From contig OZ006973.1 in the NCBI GenBank assembly GCA_963931085.1, forward strand, positions 1,302,001-1,366,000: a stretch of DNA of 64,000 nt, in the 5' to 3' direction. A program made the position numbers and the translations under genes. Position 1 is the stretch's first letter, and every line of letters starts with the position of its first letter. The stretch comes from UMGS1994 sp944386155. Lineage in GTDB: Bacteria; Bacillota; Clostridia; TANB77; CAG-508. Positions 17,900 to 26,150 of the stretch are shown piece by piece. The notes under the pieces were generated by a model that had not been told where the DNA came from, searched no databases, and was given only the letters and a program-made list of their open reading frames with translations.

Positions 17900-18367
17900 C
17901 TATTTCTTCTTAAACCATCTTTTTACCATATCTAAAAACCTTTGATACCACTTTCCCCTCTCTTGAGGAACTAAACTTTGTTCTATTTTTGCTTCTTTTA
18001 CTTCTGATTCCTCTTTCTTTGTAGTAGTAACATTATTTTTAAATATATTATCAGGATTATACTTTTCTCTAAGCTCTTCTTCGAACTTTCTATCATTTTC
18101 AATTAACTTCTGATCTAGTTCTTTTCTCTCTTCTTCACTGCACCAGTAATTCCTATAAATAAGAGCAATAATATCTTTAGTCTTTTCTTTTATTTGTTGT
18201 TTATCTAAAGGCATGTTTGGATTAATATTTGTAACATAATCTTTACTTGAGACTTCTTTAAAAAATTCTCTTAACTTACTTGGAATCTTTTCGACTTCTT
18301 CCTTTGGCAAATATTTTAATATCTCATTTATCTCTGCTGATGCTTCAGCAAATTCTTTTGTAACCAT
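17900..18367 (-). CDS. 155-residue protein, paralogue of the gene at 14116 (copy 2)
   Basis: It has the same length and layout as copy 1: a helical N-terminus, a Glu/Lys/Arg-rich coiled-coil stretch, REKYNPDNIFKNNVTTTKKE, then a basic aromatic tail WYQRFLDMVKRWFKKK. It follows the HEWSH metallopeptidase-like gene by 16 bases, with GAGGAG before its ATG. Strong conservation of the centre and of the tail type, but not of the N-terminus, suggests a shared anchoring part and a partner-specific part. That is my inference from comparing the two copies. Confidence 0.62.
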   Translation of the reverse strand: MVTKEFAEASAEINEILKYLPKEEVEKIPSKLREFFKEVSSKDYVTNINPNMPLDKQQIKEKTKDIIALIYRNYWCSEEERKELDQKLIENDRKFEEELREKYNPDNIFKNNVTTTKKEESEVKEAKIEQSLVPQERGKWYQRFLDMVKRWFKKK

Positions 18368-18383
18368 ATTTTTTCTCCTCTAT

Positions 18384-19826
18384 TTACAATTCTTCGGATT
18401 CTACTTGATGTTTTTCATCTTTTGTCTCTTCTTTTCCTACATAAGCATCTCTTACTTCTGCAGATACTTCTTTTATATCTTTTCCGCTTCTTCCCAAAGC
18501 TAACCTTTTAGCAGATCCTTTTACATCTTCTGCAATTCTTGGTCTTTCTTCTTTTTCCGGAAATTCTCTATCCAGAGCTTGTTTAAATAATCTATCTCTA
18601 TCTGGATAACTTATAGCTTGTACAAGAGTTCTTCTCGCAGGTTTAGAAAGTTCTACTGGAAGACTATCTATTATTTCATTAAATACAACACCTCTATCAG
18701 CATTTGTACTTTCGGGATGAGTTTTCCAAAACTCAATTAACCTTCCTTTAACACCTTCAAGTATTTCTGGTTCTACTCCTTTAGAAATAACATCTCTTGC
18801 TAACACTCCTTCAACATTTCCTAAAAAGTCTAAATGTCTACTCGAATAATGAAGTAAGCTTTGTCCATTTATTTTTTTATCTTCTAATTCTCTTGTTAAA
18901 GCTCTCGAGTCTGTAATATATATTGCAACAGCTTCATCTATCCCTTGAGACTTAAATACTCTTTCTACAAATTTAACTTTATTCTCATATCTAGTAGGAT
19001 CTATTACTTCATCTCCAACTTCTTTCATTACGAGTCTTGAAAGAAGTTCTGTTGCTCCTTCACTTATTTGATTATGCATTATTCTTCTATTAGGACTTTT
19101 TCTTTCATTTATCTCTATTGTAGAAATTCCACCAAACATTACTTCTTCATCACTTTGTAATAAGTTATCTACATTTGCTATATAATCTTTATATTCTTCC
19201 ATTGTTAAATCTGGACTTAAACAAGCATTTATATAAGTAGAATCTCCTTCTTCATATATAATATCTTCTTTTTTTAAGTCAGATGCTTTTATAAAACATT
19301 TCTCCATTATATGAGACCACTCGTGAAAAGCTGTACCTCTTACATCAGATAGATTACTTAAATCTATTCCTGTTAAAGTAACTGGTTTTCCGTTGTAATC
19401 ATATTGCTGACTATTATCAAATAATACAATCGCACATTTTTCTTTTCCATCTTCAATATATGTAGGTGCATGTGCTCCAAAGTTAGATCTTACTCTACAC
19501 ATTTCCGTATACTCTTTTGAAGTAACAGGAACATTATCATATGTTACATCCTCATCTAATCCTTTTTTATATTCACCATATCTCATTTTTCCCATTTGAC
19601 TTGCTAGTTTATCTACAACAAATTTAGCAGATACTTTTCCTTTAGTAATCTTTTCTAAAGAAGTGGCATATTCATATATAAGCATTTGTGTTAAATCTTC
19701 TGACTCTTCATCTATTCCTTTGTCCCATTTGCCTTCTTGCGCTTTTTTATATACTAATCTTCCTATATATTCAAAAAGCTTTGGATCTTCAGCTTTATAC
19801 TTTTCTACAATATCTTTTATATCCAT
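18384..19826 (-). CDS. Putative zinc metallopeptidase with HEWSH motif
   Basis: This is a 480-residue protein without signal peptide or membrane segment. TAFHEWSHIMEK puts H168-E169-x-x-H172 in a helix, and 84 residues later ISEGATELLSR supplies E256 and E260. HExxH plus a downstream Glu helix is the gluzincin arrangement, so zinc and proteolytic activity are plausible. The remainder matches no family I know. The gene starts directly after the TAG of its 428-residue paralogue with no spacer, the ribosome binding site lying inside that gene, so the two are translationally coupled. The acidic C-terminal tail (EETKDEKHQVESEEL) is likely disordered. Confidence 0.68.
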   Translation of the reverse strand: MDIKDIVEKYKAEDPKLFEYIGRLVYKKAQEGKWDKGIDEESEDLTQMLIYEYATSLEKITKGKVSAKFVVDKLASQMGKMRYGEYKKGLDEDVTYDNVPVTSKEYTEMCRVRSNFGAHAPTYIEDGKEKCAIVLFDNSQQYDYNGKPVTLTGIDLSNLSDVRGTAFHEWSHIMEKCFIKASDLKKEDIIYEEGDSTYINACLSPDLTMEEYKDYIANVDNLLQSDEEVMFGGISTIEINERKSPNRRIMHNQISEGATELLSRLVMKEVGDEVIDPTRYENKVKFVERVFKSQGIDEAVAIYITDSRALTRELEDKKINGQSLLHYSSRHLDFLGNVEGVLARDVISKGVEPEILEGVKGRLIEFWKTHPESTNADRGVVFNEIIDSLPVELSKPARRTLVQAISYPDRDRLFKQALDREFPEKEERPRIAEDVKGSAKRLALGRSGKDIKEVSAEVRDAYVGKEETKDEKHQVESEEL

Positions 19827-21113
19827 CTATTCTAATTCTTCTCCTTTATCCTGCTCAGGCATTCCCCTATCTAAGAATCCACTTTTTACCTCTTTGCTTA
19901 CTTGTGATACATTCATTCCTCTTCTTCCTTCTGCAATTTCTTTTGCTGATTCTAATGCACTTGCTCCTAATACACTTCTAGTATTACCTCTAGGATCTGT
20001 TGCTTTAAAATCCATCCATATATCACTTAATGGGTCTGTTGTTCTTAATCCATGTTCTCTTATATGCTCAAGTGATGCTCTAGATTTATCTCCTTCCATT
20101 GCATTATCTATCAAATCACCTAGCTGAGTTAACAAACTTTGACCATCTTTTTCACTTTCTTGCAATTCTCTATCCATAGCTCTTGGATCTATAACAAACA
20201 TTGTAATTGCTTTATCTATTCCTTTTGATTCAAATAAACTTCTTGCAACATCAAATCTATCTTGATTTCTTAGCTTTTGCAATGGTATATTTTCTCTTTC
20301 AACATTTTGCATTACAAGTGCTGCTATATATTCTGCAACACCTTCACTTAATTGATCATGTATTATTGGTTTTCCAGGACTCTTTTTATCATTTAATTCT
20401 ACTGTTGAAAATGTTCTAAGCAAAACATTCTTATTACTCTGCAGAATATTATCTATATTATTTACAAAAAATTTATATTGGTCAATTGTAGCATTTCCAC
20501 CCAAGTTTGCATTTACAAATACAGAATCTCCTTCTTCATGTACTAAGTCATCTCTTGTAAGGTCTGATGTTTTTGCTATTTCCATTTCCATTACTTTAGA
20601 AAATTCCTTAAATATAGCTTGTCTCATATCAGAAATACTAGTAAAATCAACTCCAGCATGCATGCTATCACTTTTTTCATCTAAATCACCAAACAATGCT
20701 ATTGCAATTTTATCTTCACCATTTTCCTTATAACTAAATGAATGAGATTTATCTTGATTTTCTCCTGTCATCTTTTCTTTATATTCTTCCGAAGTAATTG
20801 GCATCCCTTCAAACTCTATTCCAGAATCTTTTTCCTCAATAAAATATGAATATCTTAATCTTCCAATCCTTTCACCTAGTTTTTGAACTACTGATGAAGC
20901 TGTAACTTCTCCATTTGACATACTCTCCATAGTTTTAGCATATTCAAATATAAACATAGTTGTTAAATCTTGATCATCATCTGTACGAGCAATATCCCAT
21001 TCCTTATCATCAAATTTCTTTCTAACTAGTTTTGAAATTTTCTCCATTAATACAGGATCAACTTCTTTATATTTATCTACAGTATCTTTAACATGAATAT
21101 TATCTGTATACAT
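19827..21113 (-). CDS. Inactive-looking paralogue of the HEWSH metallopeptidase
   Basis: The 428 residues align along their length with the neighbouring 480-residue protein. Shared landmarks are the opening (V-x-KYK-x-DP), the DLT-x-M-x-YEYA-like helix and the YEEGDS/HEEGDS block. They also share ISTIEINERKSPNRRI versus FSTVELNDKKSPGKPI, then SEGATE versus SEGVAE, and DSRALTREL versus DPRAMDREL. At the active site HEWSH is replaced by KEFSK (169-173), so both zinc-binding His are lost while the surrounding helix is kept. It should be a pseudoenzyme, perhaps a regulator or scaffold of its active partner. AAAGGAG lies before the ATG at 21113. Confidence 0.66.
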   Translation of the reverse strand: MYTDNIHVKDTVDKYKEVDPVLMEKISKLVRKKFDDKEWDIARTDDDQDLTTMFIFEYAKTMESMSNGEVTASSVVQKLGERIGRLRYSYFIEEKDSGIEFEGMPITSEEYKEKMTGENQDKSHSFSYKENGEDKIAIALFGDLDEKSDSMHAGVDFTSISDMRQAIFKEFSKVMEMEIAKTSDLTRDDLVHEEGDSVFVNANLGGNATIDQYKFFVNNIDNILQSNKNVLLRTFSTVELNDKKSPGKPIIHDQLSEGVAEYIAALVMQNVERENIPLQKLRNQDRFDVARSLFESKGIDKAITMFVIDPRAMDRELQESEKDGQSLLTQLGDLIDNAMEGDKSRASLEHIREHGLRTTDPLSDIWMDFKATDPRGNTRSVLGASALESAKEIAEGRRGMNVSQVSKEVKSGFLDRGMPEQDKGEELE

Positions 21114-21142
21114 GCCTTTAGTTTTCTCCTTTGCAAATATTT

Positions 21143-21664
21143 TTATCTATCTTCTGTTTTTTCTTTATAATATTTTTTATAACTGTGATATTCTTCATCT
21201 CTGAAACATACTAAGTATATCTTATCAAAATATTGTTCATATTTTAAAGCAATATCTATTGAAGTTTTTGTTCCAGTATCTATTGGCACTCTATATACTC
21301 CCATACCAAGGCATGGAAAAGCAATCGTTTTTATATTATTTTTTATTGCAAGTTCATATGAATTAATATAACAATTCTCTAATAATTCTTGTTTATTTTC
21401 TATAGAATTATCATACCATTTTGGTGCTACTGTATGTATTACTTTTTTAGCTGGAAGTTTATAGCCATTTGTTATCTTTGCTTCTCCATACTTACAACCA
21501 TGTAACTTTCTACATTCTTCTAGTAATTCTATCCCTGCTTTTTTATGTATTGCACCATCTACACCTCCGCCTCCTAAAAGTTCAGGAGCTGCTGCATTTA
21601 CAATAGCATCTACTCTTAAGGAAGTTATATCTCCTTTAATAATTTGAATTACTTTTCCACCCAT
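21143..21664 (-). CDS. Macrodomain (ADP-ribose-binding) protein with altered active site
   Basis: A single macrodomain of about 173 residues. GDIT, then VDAIVNAAAPELLGGGGVDG, AIHKKAG, THTVAP-like IHTVAP and AFPCLGMGVYRVP are the ADP-ribose-binding loops. MacroD/YmdB-type hydrolases have NAAN before the GGGGVD; here the second Asn is Ala (NAAA), which removes a residue important for catalysis while the Asp is kept. It may bind ADP-ribose or O-acetyl-ADP-ribose without efficient hydrolysis. I chose the ATG at 21664 because AAAGGG is 9 bases upstream; an ATG at 21673 is also possible. It lies between the Sel1 and protease-like genes with short gaps. Confidence 0.88.
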   Translation of the reverse strand: MGGKVIQIIKGDITSLRVDAIVNAAAPELLGGGGVDGAIHKKAGIELLEECRKLHGCKYGEAKITNGYKLPAKKVIHTVAPKWYDNSIENKQELLENCYINSYELAIKNNIKTIAFPCLGMGVYRVPIDTGTKTSIDIALKYEQYFDKIYLVCFRDEEYHSYKKYYKEKTEDR

Positions 21665-21678
21665 AGACATCATCCCTT

Positions 21679-22266
21679 TTATTCATTTTTCATTTGTTTT
21701 ATCTCATCTAAACAATCTCTTACTTCTTCAAGCATTTCTGATGCAAAAGTATCTTCTTCCATATCCATTCTTTCTTTAAAACCTTCTAGAGCTACTTCTA
21801 AAAATTGTTTTGCCATTTCTAAATTTTGTTCTAATATTCTGCCTTCCATAAATACTTTTCCAAGCCTAAATAATACATCTGGATAATTATAGATATCTCC
21901 TGAAGATTTAAGTTCGTTATACGCATCTACATAAAACTCAACACCTTTTTTCTCATCTGTTTTTACCCCATATCCATTTATATAAATATCTCCTAGCATA
22001 TATAAAGCATTAATTTCTCCATGTTTTGCAGCAAGTTCAAAATATGCTCTTGCTAAAGTATAATCTCTATCTACACCTCTTGCATAATAATAGCAAAAAC
22101 CAAGATTACTAATAGCGATAACATTACCAAAAGCTGCACTTAATCTATAATATTCTATTGCTAAATCGTAATTTCCCTCACTATACAATTTAGCTCCTTT
22201 TTCTAAAAGAGCTCCATCTTTATTTTCTTCTACTAAAGTAATATCATCATTATCTAATAATTCCAT
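21679..22266 (-). CDS. Sel1-like (TPR-type) repeat protein
   Basis: The protein has 195 residues from the ATG at 22266, with GGAGTG upstream; a GTG at 22275 is the alternative. It contains successive helical repeats such as AISNLGFCYYYARGVDRDYTLA, ALYMLGDIYINGYGVKTDEK and LFRLGKVFMEGR with Ala/Gly/Leu spacing, typical of Sel1 repeats. Such proteins are protein-protein scaffolds. It is the first gene of the run that continues with the macrodomain gene 14 bases downstream and then the protease-like pair, so a scaffolding role for those products is reasonable but unproven. Confidence 0.82.
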   Translation of the reverse strand: MELLDNDDITLVEENKDGALLEKGAKLYSEGNYDLAIEYYRLSAAFGNVIAISNLGFCYYYARGVDRDYTLARAYFELAAKHGEINALYMLGDIYINGYGVKTDEKKGVEFYVDAYNELKSSGDIYNYPDVLFRLGKVFMEGRILEQNLEMAKQFLEVALEGFKERMDMEEDTFASEMLEEVRDCLDEIKQMKNE

Positions 22267-22423
22267 CTTCGTCACTCCGTTTTTCTTTTGTTTAGATAAT
22301 TATATTTTAAATAAAATTAAAATACAACTATATGTTGATTTTTATAAATTTAAAACTTACAATATTCTTATACGCTTTTTTAAATTATAAAAAAATCAAA
22401 TTATAAATAAGGAGAAATAAAAA

Positions 22424-22837
22424 ATGAATTTTAATAAAATAATACCAGAATTTGCAGTAACTAATCTTAAAAATAGTATAAATTTCTATAAAACTTGTGG
22501 TTTCAAAATAGAATATGATAGACCAGAAAATAAATTTGCATTTCTTTCTTTAGATACAATACAATTTATGCTTCAAGAAATATCTAAAGACGATAAATGG
22601 GAACTTGCCCCTTTATCATATCCTTTTGGAAATGGAATAAACTTTCAGCTAGAAGTAAAAGATACTAAAAAAATATATAATAACCTAAAGAAAAAGAATT
22701 ATAAAATAGCTTTTGATATAGAGGAAAATTGGTATAGACAAAATGGTAAACTATTAGGATGTAGGGAATTTTTAGTACAAGATCCTGATGGATATTTACT
22801 TAGGTTTTCTGAAGATTTAGGTGAAAGGGATGTTTAA
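22424..22837 (+). CDS. VOC/glyoxalase-fold protein (bleomycin-resistance type)
   Basis: This is a 137-residue vicinal-oxygen-chelate fold protein. The first beta-alpha-beta unit is IIPEFAVTNLKNSINFYKTCGFKIEYDR. The second is GINFQLEVKDTKKIYNNLKKKNY, ending EFLVQDPDGYLLRFSEDLG. The final DPDG-x-LLRF strand is typical of the family; the usual metal ligands are not all present, so it may be a binding protein (bleomycin-resistance type) rather than an enzyme. AAGGAGAAAT precedes the ATG. It is followed directly by a methyltransferase gene. Confidence 0.85.
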   Translation: MNFNKIIPEFAVTNLKNSINFYKTCGFKIEYDRPENKFAFLSLDTIQFMLQEISKDDKWELAPLSYPFGNGINFQLEVKDTKKIYNNLKKKNYKIAFDIEENWYRQNGKLLGCREFLVQDPDGYLLRFSEDLGERDV

Positions 22838-22838
22838 T

Positions 22839-23600
22839 ATGAATAAAAATGAATATAAAAGATATGAAGATATTGGAAATTGGGATTTTTCTATGATTAA
22901 CTATCACATAACTCAAGAAAGTTCTTGGGACTTCTATGAACAGATTAAAAAGCTCTCTACTCCAACTTCTCTTCTTTTAGATTTAGGAACAGGTGGTGGA
23001 GAAAAAGCTTTAAAATATCTTCCAGATGTAGGAATGATTATTGGTACTGATTTTTCTAAAAGTATGATAAATACTGCAAATAAAAATAAAGAAAAATATC
23101 CAGATAAAAGAATTAAATTTGTATGTATGGATAATTTAAATTTAACCTTTCCAGATAATCTTTTTGATATAGTATGTGCAAGACATACAATAATAGATGC
23201 AAAGCAAATATATAATAAATTATCTGAAAATGGCATACTTATAATAGAAGGTGTAGATAAATATGATGCTTGGGAATTAAAAGAACTTTTTGGTAGAGGT
23301 CAAGCATATAAAGATGAACTTTCAATTTCTCAAATAGATTATGAAAACATTAAAAAAGCTGGTTTTAAAGAAGTAGAAATAGAAGAAATTATTCAATATG
23401 AATATTATGAAACAGAAGATGATCTTTTAGCACTTCTTTTAAAAACTCCTATATTAGATGACTTTTCTGAATTATCTAATAATAATATTCATAATGAAAA
23501 AATAGAAAAAGATTTATTTGAAAAATACGTTCAGTCACATACTACTGAAAAAGGAATTGAACTTAAAAGAGTATTATACGGAATTGTAGCTAAAAAATAA
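22839..23600 (+). CDS. Class I SAM-dependent methyltransferase, substrate unknown
   Basis: The protein has 253 residues from the ATG at 22839; GTG 22821 is an alternative start inside the upstream gene, and AAAGGG is spaced correctly for 22839. Motif I is LLLDLGTGGGEKAL, followed by GTDFSKSMINTAN (motif II acidic loop) and FDIVCARHTIID (motif IV region), as in UbiE/Methyltransf_11 proteins. The C-terminal 100 residues are specific to this subgroup. It follows the VOC gene by one base in the same transcript and ends at a strong hairpin. A resistance or small-molecule role would fit the pairing but is not shown. Confidence 0.85.
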   Translation: MNKNEYKRYEDIGNWDFSMINYHITQESSWDFYEQIKKLSTPTSLLLDLGTGGGEKALKYLPDVGMIIGTDFSKSMINTANKNKEKYPDKRIKFVCMDNLNLTFPDNLFDIVCARHTIIDAKQIYNKLSENGILIIEGVDKYDAWELKELFGRGQAYKDELSISQIDYENIKKAGFKEVEIEEIIQYEYYETEDDLLALLLKTPILDDFSELSNNNIHNEKIEKDLFEKYVQSHTTEKGIELKRVLYGIVAKK

Positions 23601-23637
23601 TGTACTAGAAATAAGCTCTAGTACATTATTTTTATTT
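23596..23637. terminator. Terminator after the methyltransferase, shared with deformylase
   Basis: AATAATGTACTAGA (23596-23609) pairs perfectly with TCTAGTACATTATT (23617-23630), followed by a T-tract. The convergent deformylase operon ends on the other side. Confidence 0.9.
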
Positions 23638-23654
23638 TATTTTCTTATCTTATT

Positions 23655-24200
23655 CTATTTTTTATTTCTTAAATCAAATTTATTTATCATCTCTTTAGTC
23701 GCAAAACCATCATGACCTGTTACTCTTTCTAAGAAAACAATACCATCTAAATGATCACACTCATGTTGAATATCTCTAGCTGTAAATCCATGTACTGTTT
23801 TTGTTACATGTTCACCTTTTTCATCATAATAACTTACTTCTATTTTTCTATATCTTTTTACTTTTCCTCTTATAGAAGGAACACTTAGACATCCTTCATA
23901 TTCAACATTAGTCTTTTCAGAAACAGGTTTCCATTTGGGATTTATCATTACTGTTACCGGAACATCTTCAGCATCTTCATAGCTGCACTTTTCTTTATCT
24001 ACTTTAATTACAACTATTCTTTTATCAATTCCTATTTGTGGTGCTGCTATTCCAAATCCTTCTGAAAATTCAAGAGTAGCTTTTAAATCCTCAATATCTT
24101 GAATAACTTCATAATTAATATTATTTACGTCTACTTTCTTGCATTTTGTAGATAATATTGGATCTCCAACTTCTCTTACTCTAAGAACTTTTCCTTCCAT
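23655..24200 (-). CDS. def: Peptide deformylase
   Basis: This protein removes the formyl group from the N-terminal Met of new proteins, in the cytoplasm at the ribosome exit. The three family motifs are present: GFGIAAPQIG, EGCLS (Cys metal ligand) and HECDH (HExxH with two His ligands and catalytic Glu). I chose the ATG at 24200 (181 residues) because AAGGGG lies about 9 bases upstream; a GTG at 24209 would leave the ribosome binding site too close. It lies 17 bases downstream of cutA in the same direction. Confidence 0.95.
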   Translation of the reverse strand: MEGKVLRVREVGDPILSTKCKKVDVNNINYEVIQDIEDLKATLEFSEGFGIAAPQIGIDKRIVVIKVDKEKCSYEDAEDVPVTVMINPKWKPVSEKTNVEYEGCLSVPSIRGKVKRYRKIEVSYYDEKGEHVTKTVHGFTARDIQHECDHLDGIVFLERVTGHDGFATKEMINKFDLRNKK

Positions 24201-24217
24201 ATAAAGCACCCCTTTTT

Positions 24218-24541
24218 TTATTTTGTTTCTTTTTCTATCCAGTCTAAAAATTCTTTTGAACCATCTTTTATATCTATCATTGCTATTTCTGGTACTTCAT
24301 AATTATGTAATTCTTTTATTCTTTTTTCTACTTCTTTAAATAGACTTTTCTTTGTTTTCATTTGAACAAAATACTCTGGATGATTTTCTATCTTTCCATC
24401 CCACCAATACATACTTTGTATATTTATTGTATGAGCACATACAACTAATCTTTCTTCAACTAATGTTTTTATAGTATTTTCAGCATTTTCTTTATCATCA
24501 AAAGCTGTTGTTATAATACAATAACTACTCTCTTCTTCCAT
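24218..24541 (-). CDS. cutA: CutA1-family divalent-cation tolerance protein
   Basis: This 107-residue protein matches the CutA1 fold: CIITTAFDDKENAENTIKTLVEERLVVCAHTINIQSMYWWDGKI, then YFVQMKTKKSLFKEVEKRI and HNYEVPEIAMIDI. CutA1 forms a trimer related to PII signal proteins; its precise role (metal tolerance in E. coli) is debated. It is complete at the usual length. It lies directly upstream of def, probably in one transcript. Confidence 0.92.
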   Translation of the reverse strand: MEEESSYCIITTAFDDKENAENTIKTLVEERLVVCAHTINIQSMYWWDGKIENHPEYFVQMKTKKSLFKEVEKRIKELHNYEVPEIAMIDIKDGSKEFLDWIEKETK

Positions 24542-24623
24542 TTTGCACCTCTATATCTTTATTCTCTCAAATATTTCTCTCTTTATTAATTTATATTTGT
24601 TTTTCTATATTACTTTTATTAAT

Positions 24624-24830
24624 CTATTTATCAGTTAAATACTCAAGTTCCATCCCCCATACATTGTAATAAACATAATATGTATATGGTATCATCGAAT
24701 CAATAACCCAGCCATCCCCAGTAGCTGGTCTACTCTCTTCTTTTTCTTCTCTTCTTACTGGAACTACAAAACTTAAGATAATTAATATTACTACTATAAC
24801 TATAAAAATTATCAACTTTTTATTTTTCAT
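24624..24830 (-). CDS. Single-pass small membrane protein, unknown (copy-like of next gene)
   Basis: This 68-residue protein starts at the ATG at 24830 (GGAAG upstream). A basic start MKNKKLI is followed by one hydrophobic segment to about residue 27 (FVVPVRR) and a short outward tail containing GDGWVIDSMIPYTYYVYYNVWGME. The layout (Lys-rich start, one helix, PV-x-R, a small extracytoplasmic part) resembles the neighbouring 73-residue protein, so they may be diverged duplicates. No known function. Confidence 0.55.
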   Translation of the reverse strand: MKNKKLIIFIVIVVILIILSFVVPVRREEKEESRPATGDGWVIDSMIPYTYYVYYNVWGMELEYLTDK

Positions 24831-24851
24831 ATAATCTTCCAAAAAAAATAT

Positions 24852-25073
24852 TTATTTTACATTATTATATATTTCTATACCTAATACTTCAATTATGATT
24901 CCTTCTTCATGTTTATTTTCTTCCATAATAGTTAAGCGATGAACATCAGATACTTTATATAATAATGCTTTATACTCTACTGTCCCTCCATCTCTTAAAA
25001 CAAATGGCACTGGTACTAATAAAATTAATACTACAATTATTATAGATACTATTATAATTACTTTCTTTTTCAT
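24852..25073 (-). CDS. Single-pass small membrane protein, unknown
   Basis: The protein has 73 residues: MKKKVIII and one membrane segment to about residue 22, then PVPFVLRDGGTVEYKALLYKVSDVHR, an extracytoplasmic segment. The phrase DGGTVEYKALLYKV is a pattern I associate with short unannotated Firmicute proteins. GGAGC precedes the ATG. Genes from 26148 down to 24624 are tightly packed on the minus strand and probably co-transcribed. Confidence 0.6.
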   Translation of the reverse strand: MKKKVIIIVSIIIVVLILLVPVPFVLRDGGTVEYKALLYKVSDVHRLTIMEENKHEEGIIIEVLGIEIYNNVK

Positions 25074-25088
25074 AAAAGCTCCATTTAT

Positions 25089-25331
25089 CTAATTATTTTC
25101 TTCTTCATCATTGTCTTCTTTTTTATTTTTTCCTTTAAAGAAACAAATCACAGACTCTATTATAAGTATAAGAGCATAAAATGCAAGCCATACTAAGAAA
25201 CTAATAGTTTTAGATTCTATTGTTTGAATAGCACCATGTCCATCTACATTTCTAGTAAATAAAAAAATACTTACAAGTAAAAATATTAATAATTGTATTC
25301 CTTGAATTACTCTCCATTTTCTATTTCTCAT
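25089..25331 (-). CDS. Small two-TM membrane protein, unknown
   Basis: 80 residues with two hydrophobic helices (near 10-25 and 44-65) and a highly acidic/basic tail (KGKNKKEDNDEEENN). Its ATG overlaps the end of the metallophosphoesterase gene by 11 bases, showing translational coupling. I recognise no family. Confidence 0.58.
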   Translation of the reverse strand: MRNRKWRVIQGIQLLIFLLVSIFLFTRNVDGHGAIQTIESKTISFLVWLAFYALILIIESVICFFKGKNKKEDNDEEENN

Positions 25332-26148
25332 AATCTCTTCCCCTTATTTTTTTATCTAATTCTAAATGTTTTTCTTGAACTCTTATATTATTATCATCTA
25401 CATCTACTTCAAAGTAAACACCATCTGGCTTACCATCATTATTTATATTTTCAGTAAGTGATCCTAGCATATAATAATCTATCCCATCTTCTGTTATTTT
25501 TTTAGTCCAATGCAAATGTCCTATAAAAACTGCTAATACATTTTTATTCTTAATTAGTTCTTTTAACTTATCTCTATTTCTTAGCATAAGATTCTCACCA
25601 TCTTCAGTATATGCCCAAAAGTTATCCATTAATTTTTTATCTTCTGGTATTCCAAAATGTGAAAATATTATAACTTTTTTATCTTTGTTTAACTCTAAAT
25701 CTTTTTCTATCCATTCTAAATCTTCATCAGAAATATATTGTGTTCTATTTTTCTTATCTTCTTCGTTAATATCTGTTCCAATAAATAATAAATGATATCC
25801 TTCAATATCCACTGAATAAGTAGCAGAGTCATAACCTATTAAATCTAAAATTTCTCTATTACTTTTAACAAGCTTTAACTCATGATTTCCAAGTAATGTA
25901 TAAAAAGGATTATTTATTCTTTTCAATTTATTATAAATATATTCTATATTTCTCTTATCTTTTTCTAAATTACTTGATGCTTGTATCATATCTCCTAAAC
26001 ATACTGAAATATCTGGCTTTATTTCATTATTAATTTTATCAATCATTTTTTCTGTTAATCTATCTGCATATTCAACTAATTTTCTTTTTACTTCCCAGTT
26101 TGGAATCTCATCTATATAGTGAATATCTGAAAACACACATAACTTCAT
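25321..26148 (-). CDS. Calcineurin-like metallophosphoesterase
   Basis: 275 residues with the metallophosphoesterase motifs in order: FSDIHYID (D-x-H), SVCLGDMIQ (GD), TLLGNHEL (GNHE), IFSHFGIPE and FIGHLHW (GHxH). These residues bind two metal ions. The substrate cannot be told; relatives hydrolyse cyclic nucleotides, nucleotides or phospholipid-linked phosphates. There is no signal peptide, so it is cytoplasmic. It is packed 2 bases after the upstream membrane gene and overlaps the next one. Confidence 0.88.
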   Translation of the reverse strand: MKLCVFSDIHYIDEIPNWEVKRKLVEYADRLTEKMIDKINNEIKPDISVCLGDMIQASSNLEKDKRNIEYIYNKLKRINNPFYTLLGNHELKLVKSNREILDLIGYDSATYSVDIEGYHLLFIGTDINEEDKKNRTQYISDEDLEWIEKDLELNKDKKVIIFSHFGIPEDKKLMDNFWAYTEDGENLMLRNRDKLKELIKNKNVLAVFIGHLHWTKKITEDGIDYYMLGSLTENINNDGKPDGVYFEVDVDDNNIRVQEKHLELDKKIRGRDYEK

Positions 26149-26150
26149 TA

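Noticed and set aside
19663..20127. Ser/Leu-rich plus-strand frames opposite the protease-like genes
   Set aside because: They are antisense to the two homologous minus-strand genes, lack ribosome binding sites and are not shared between the paralogues.
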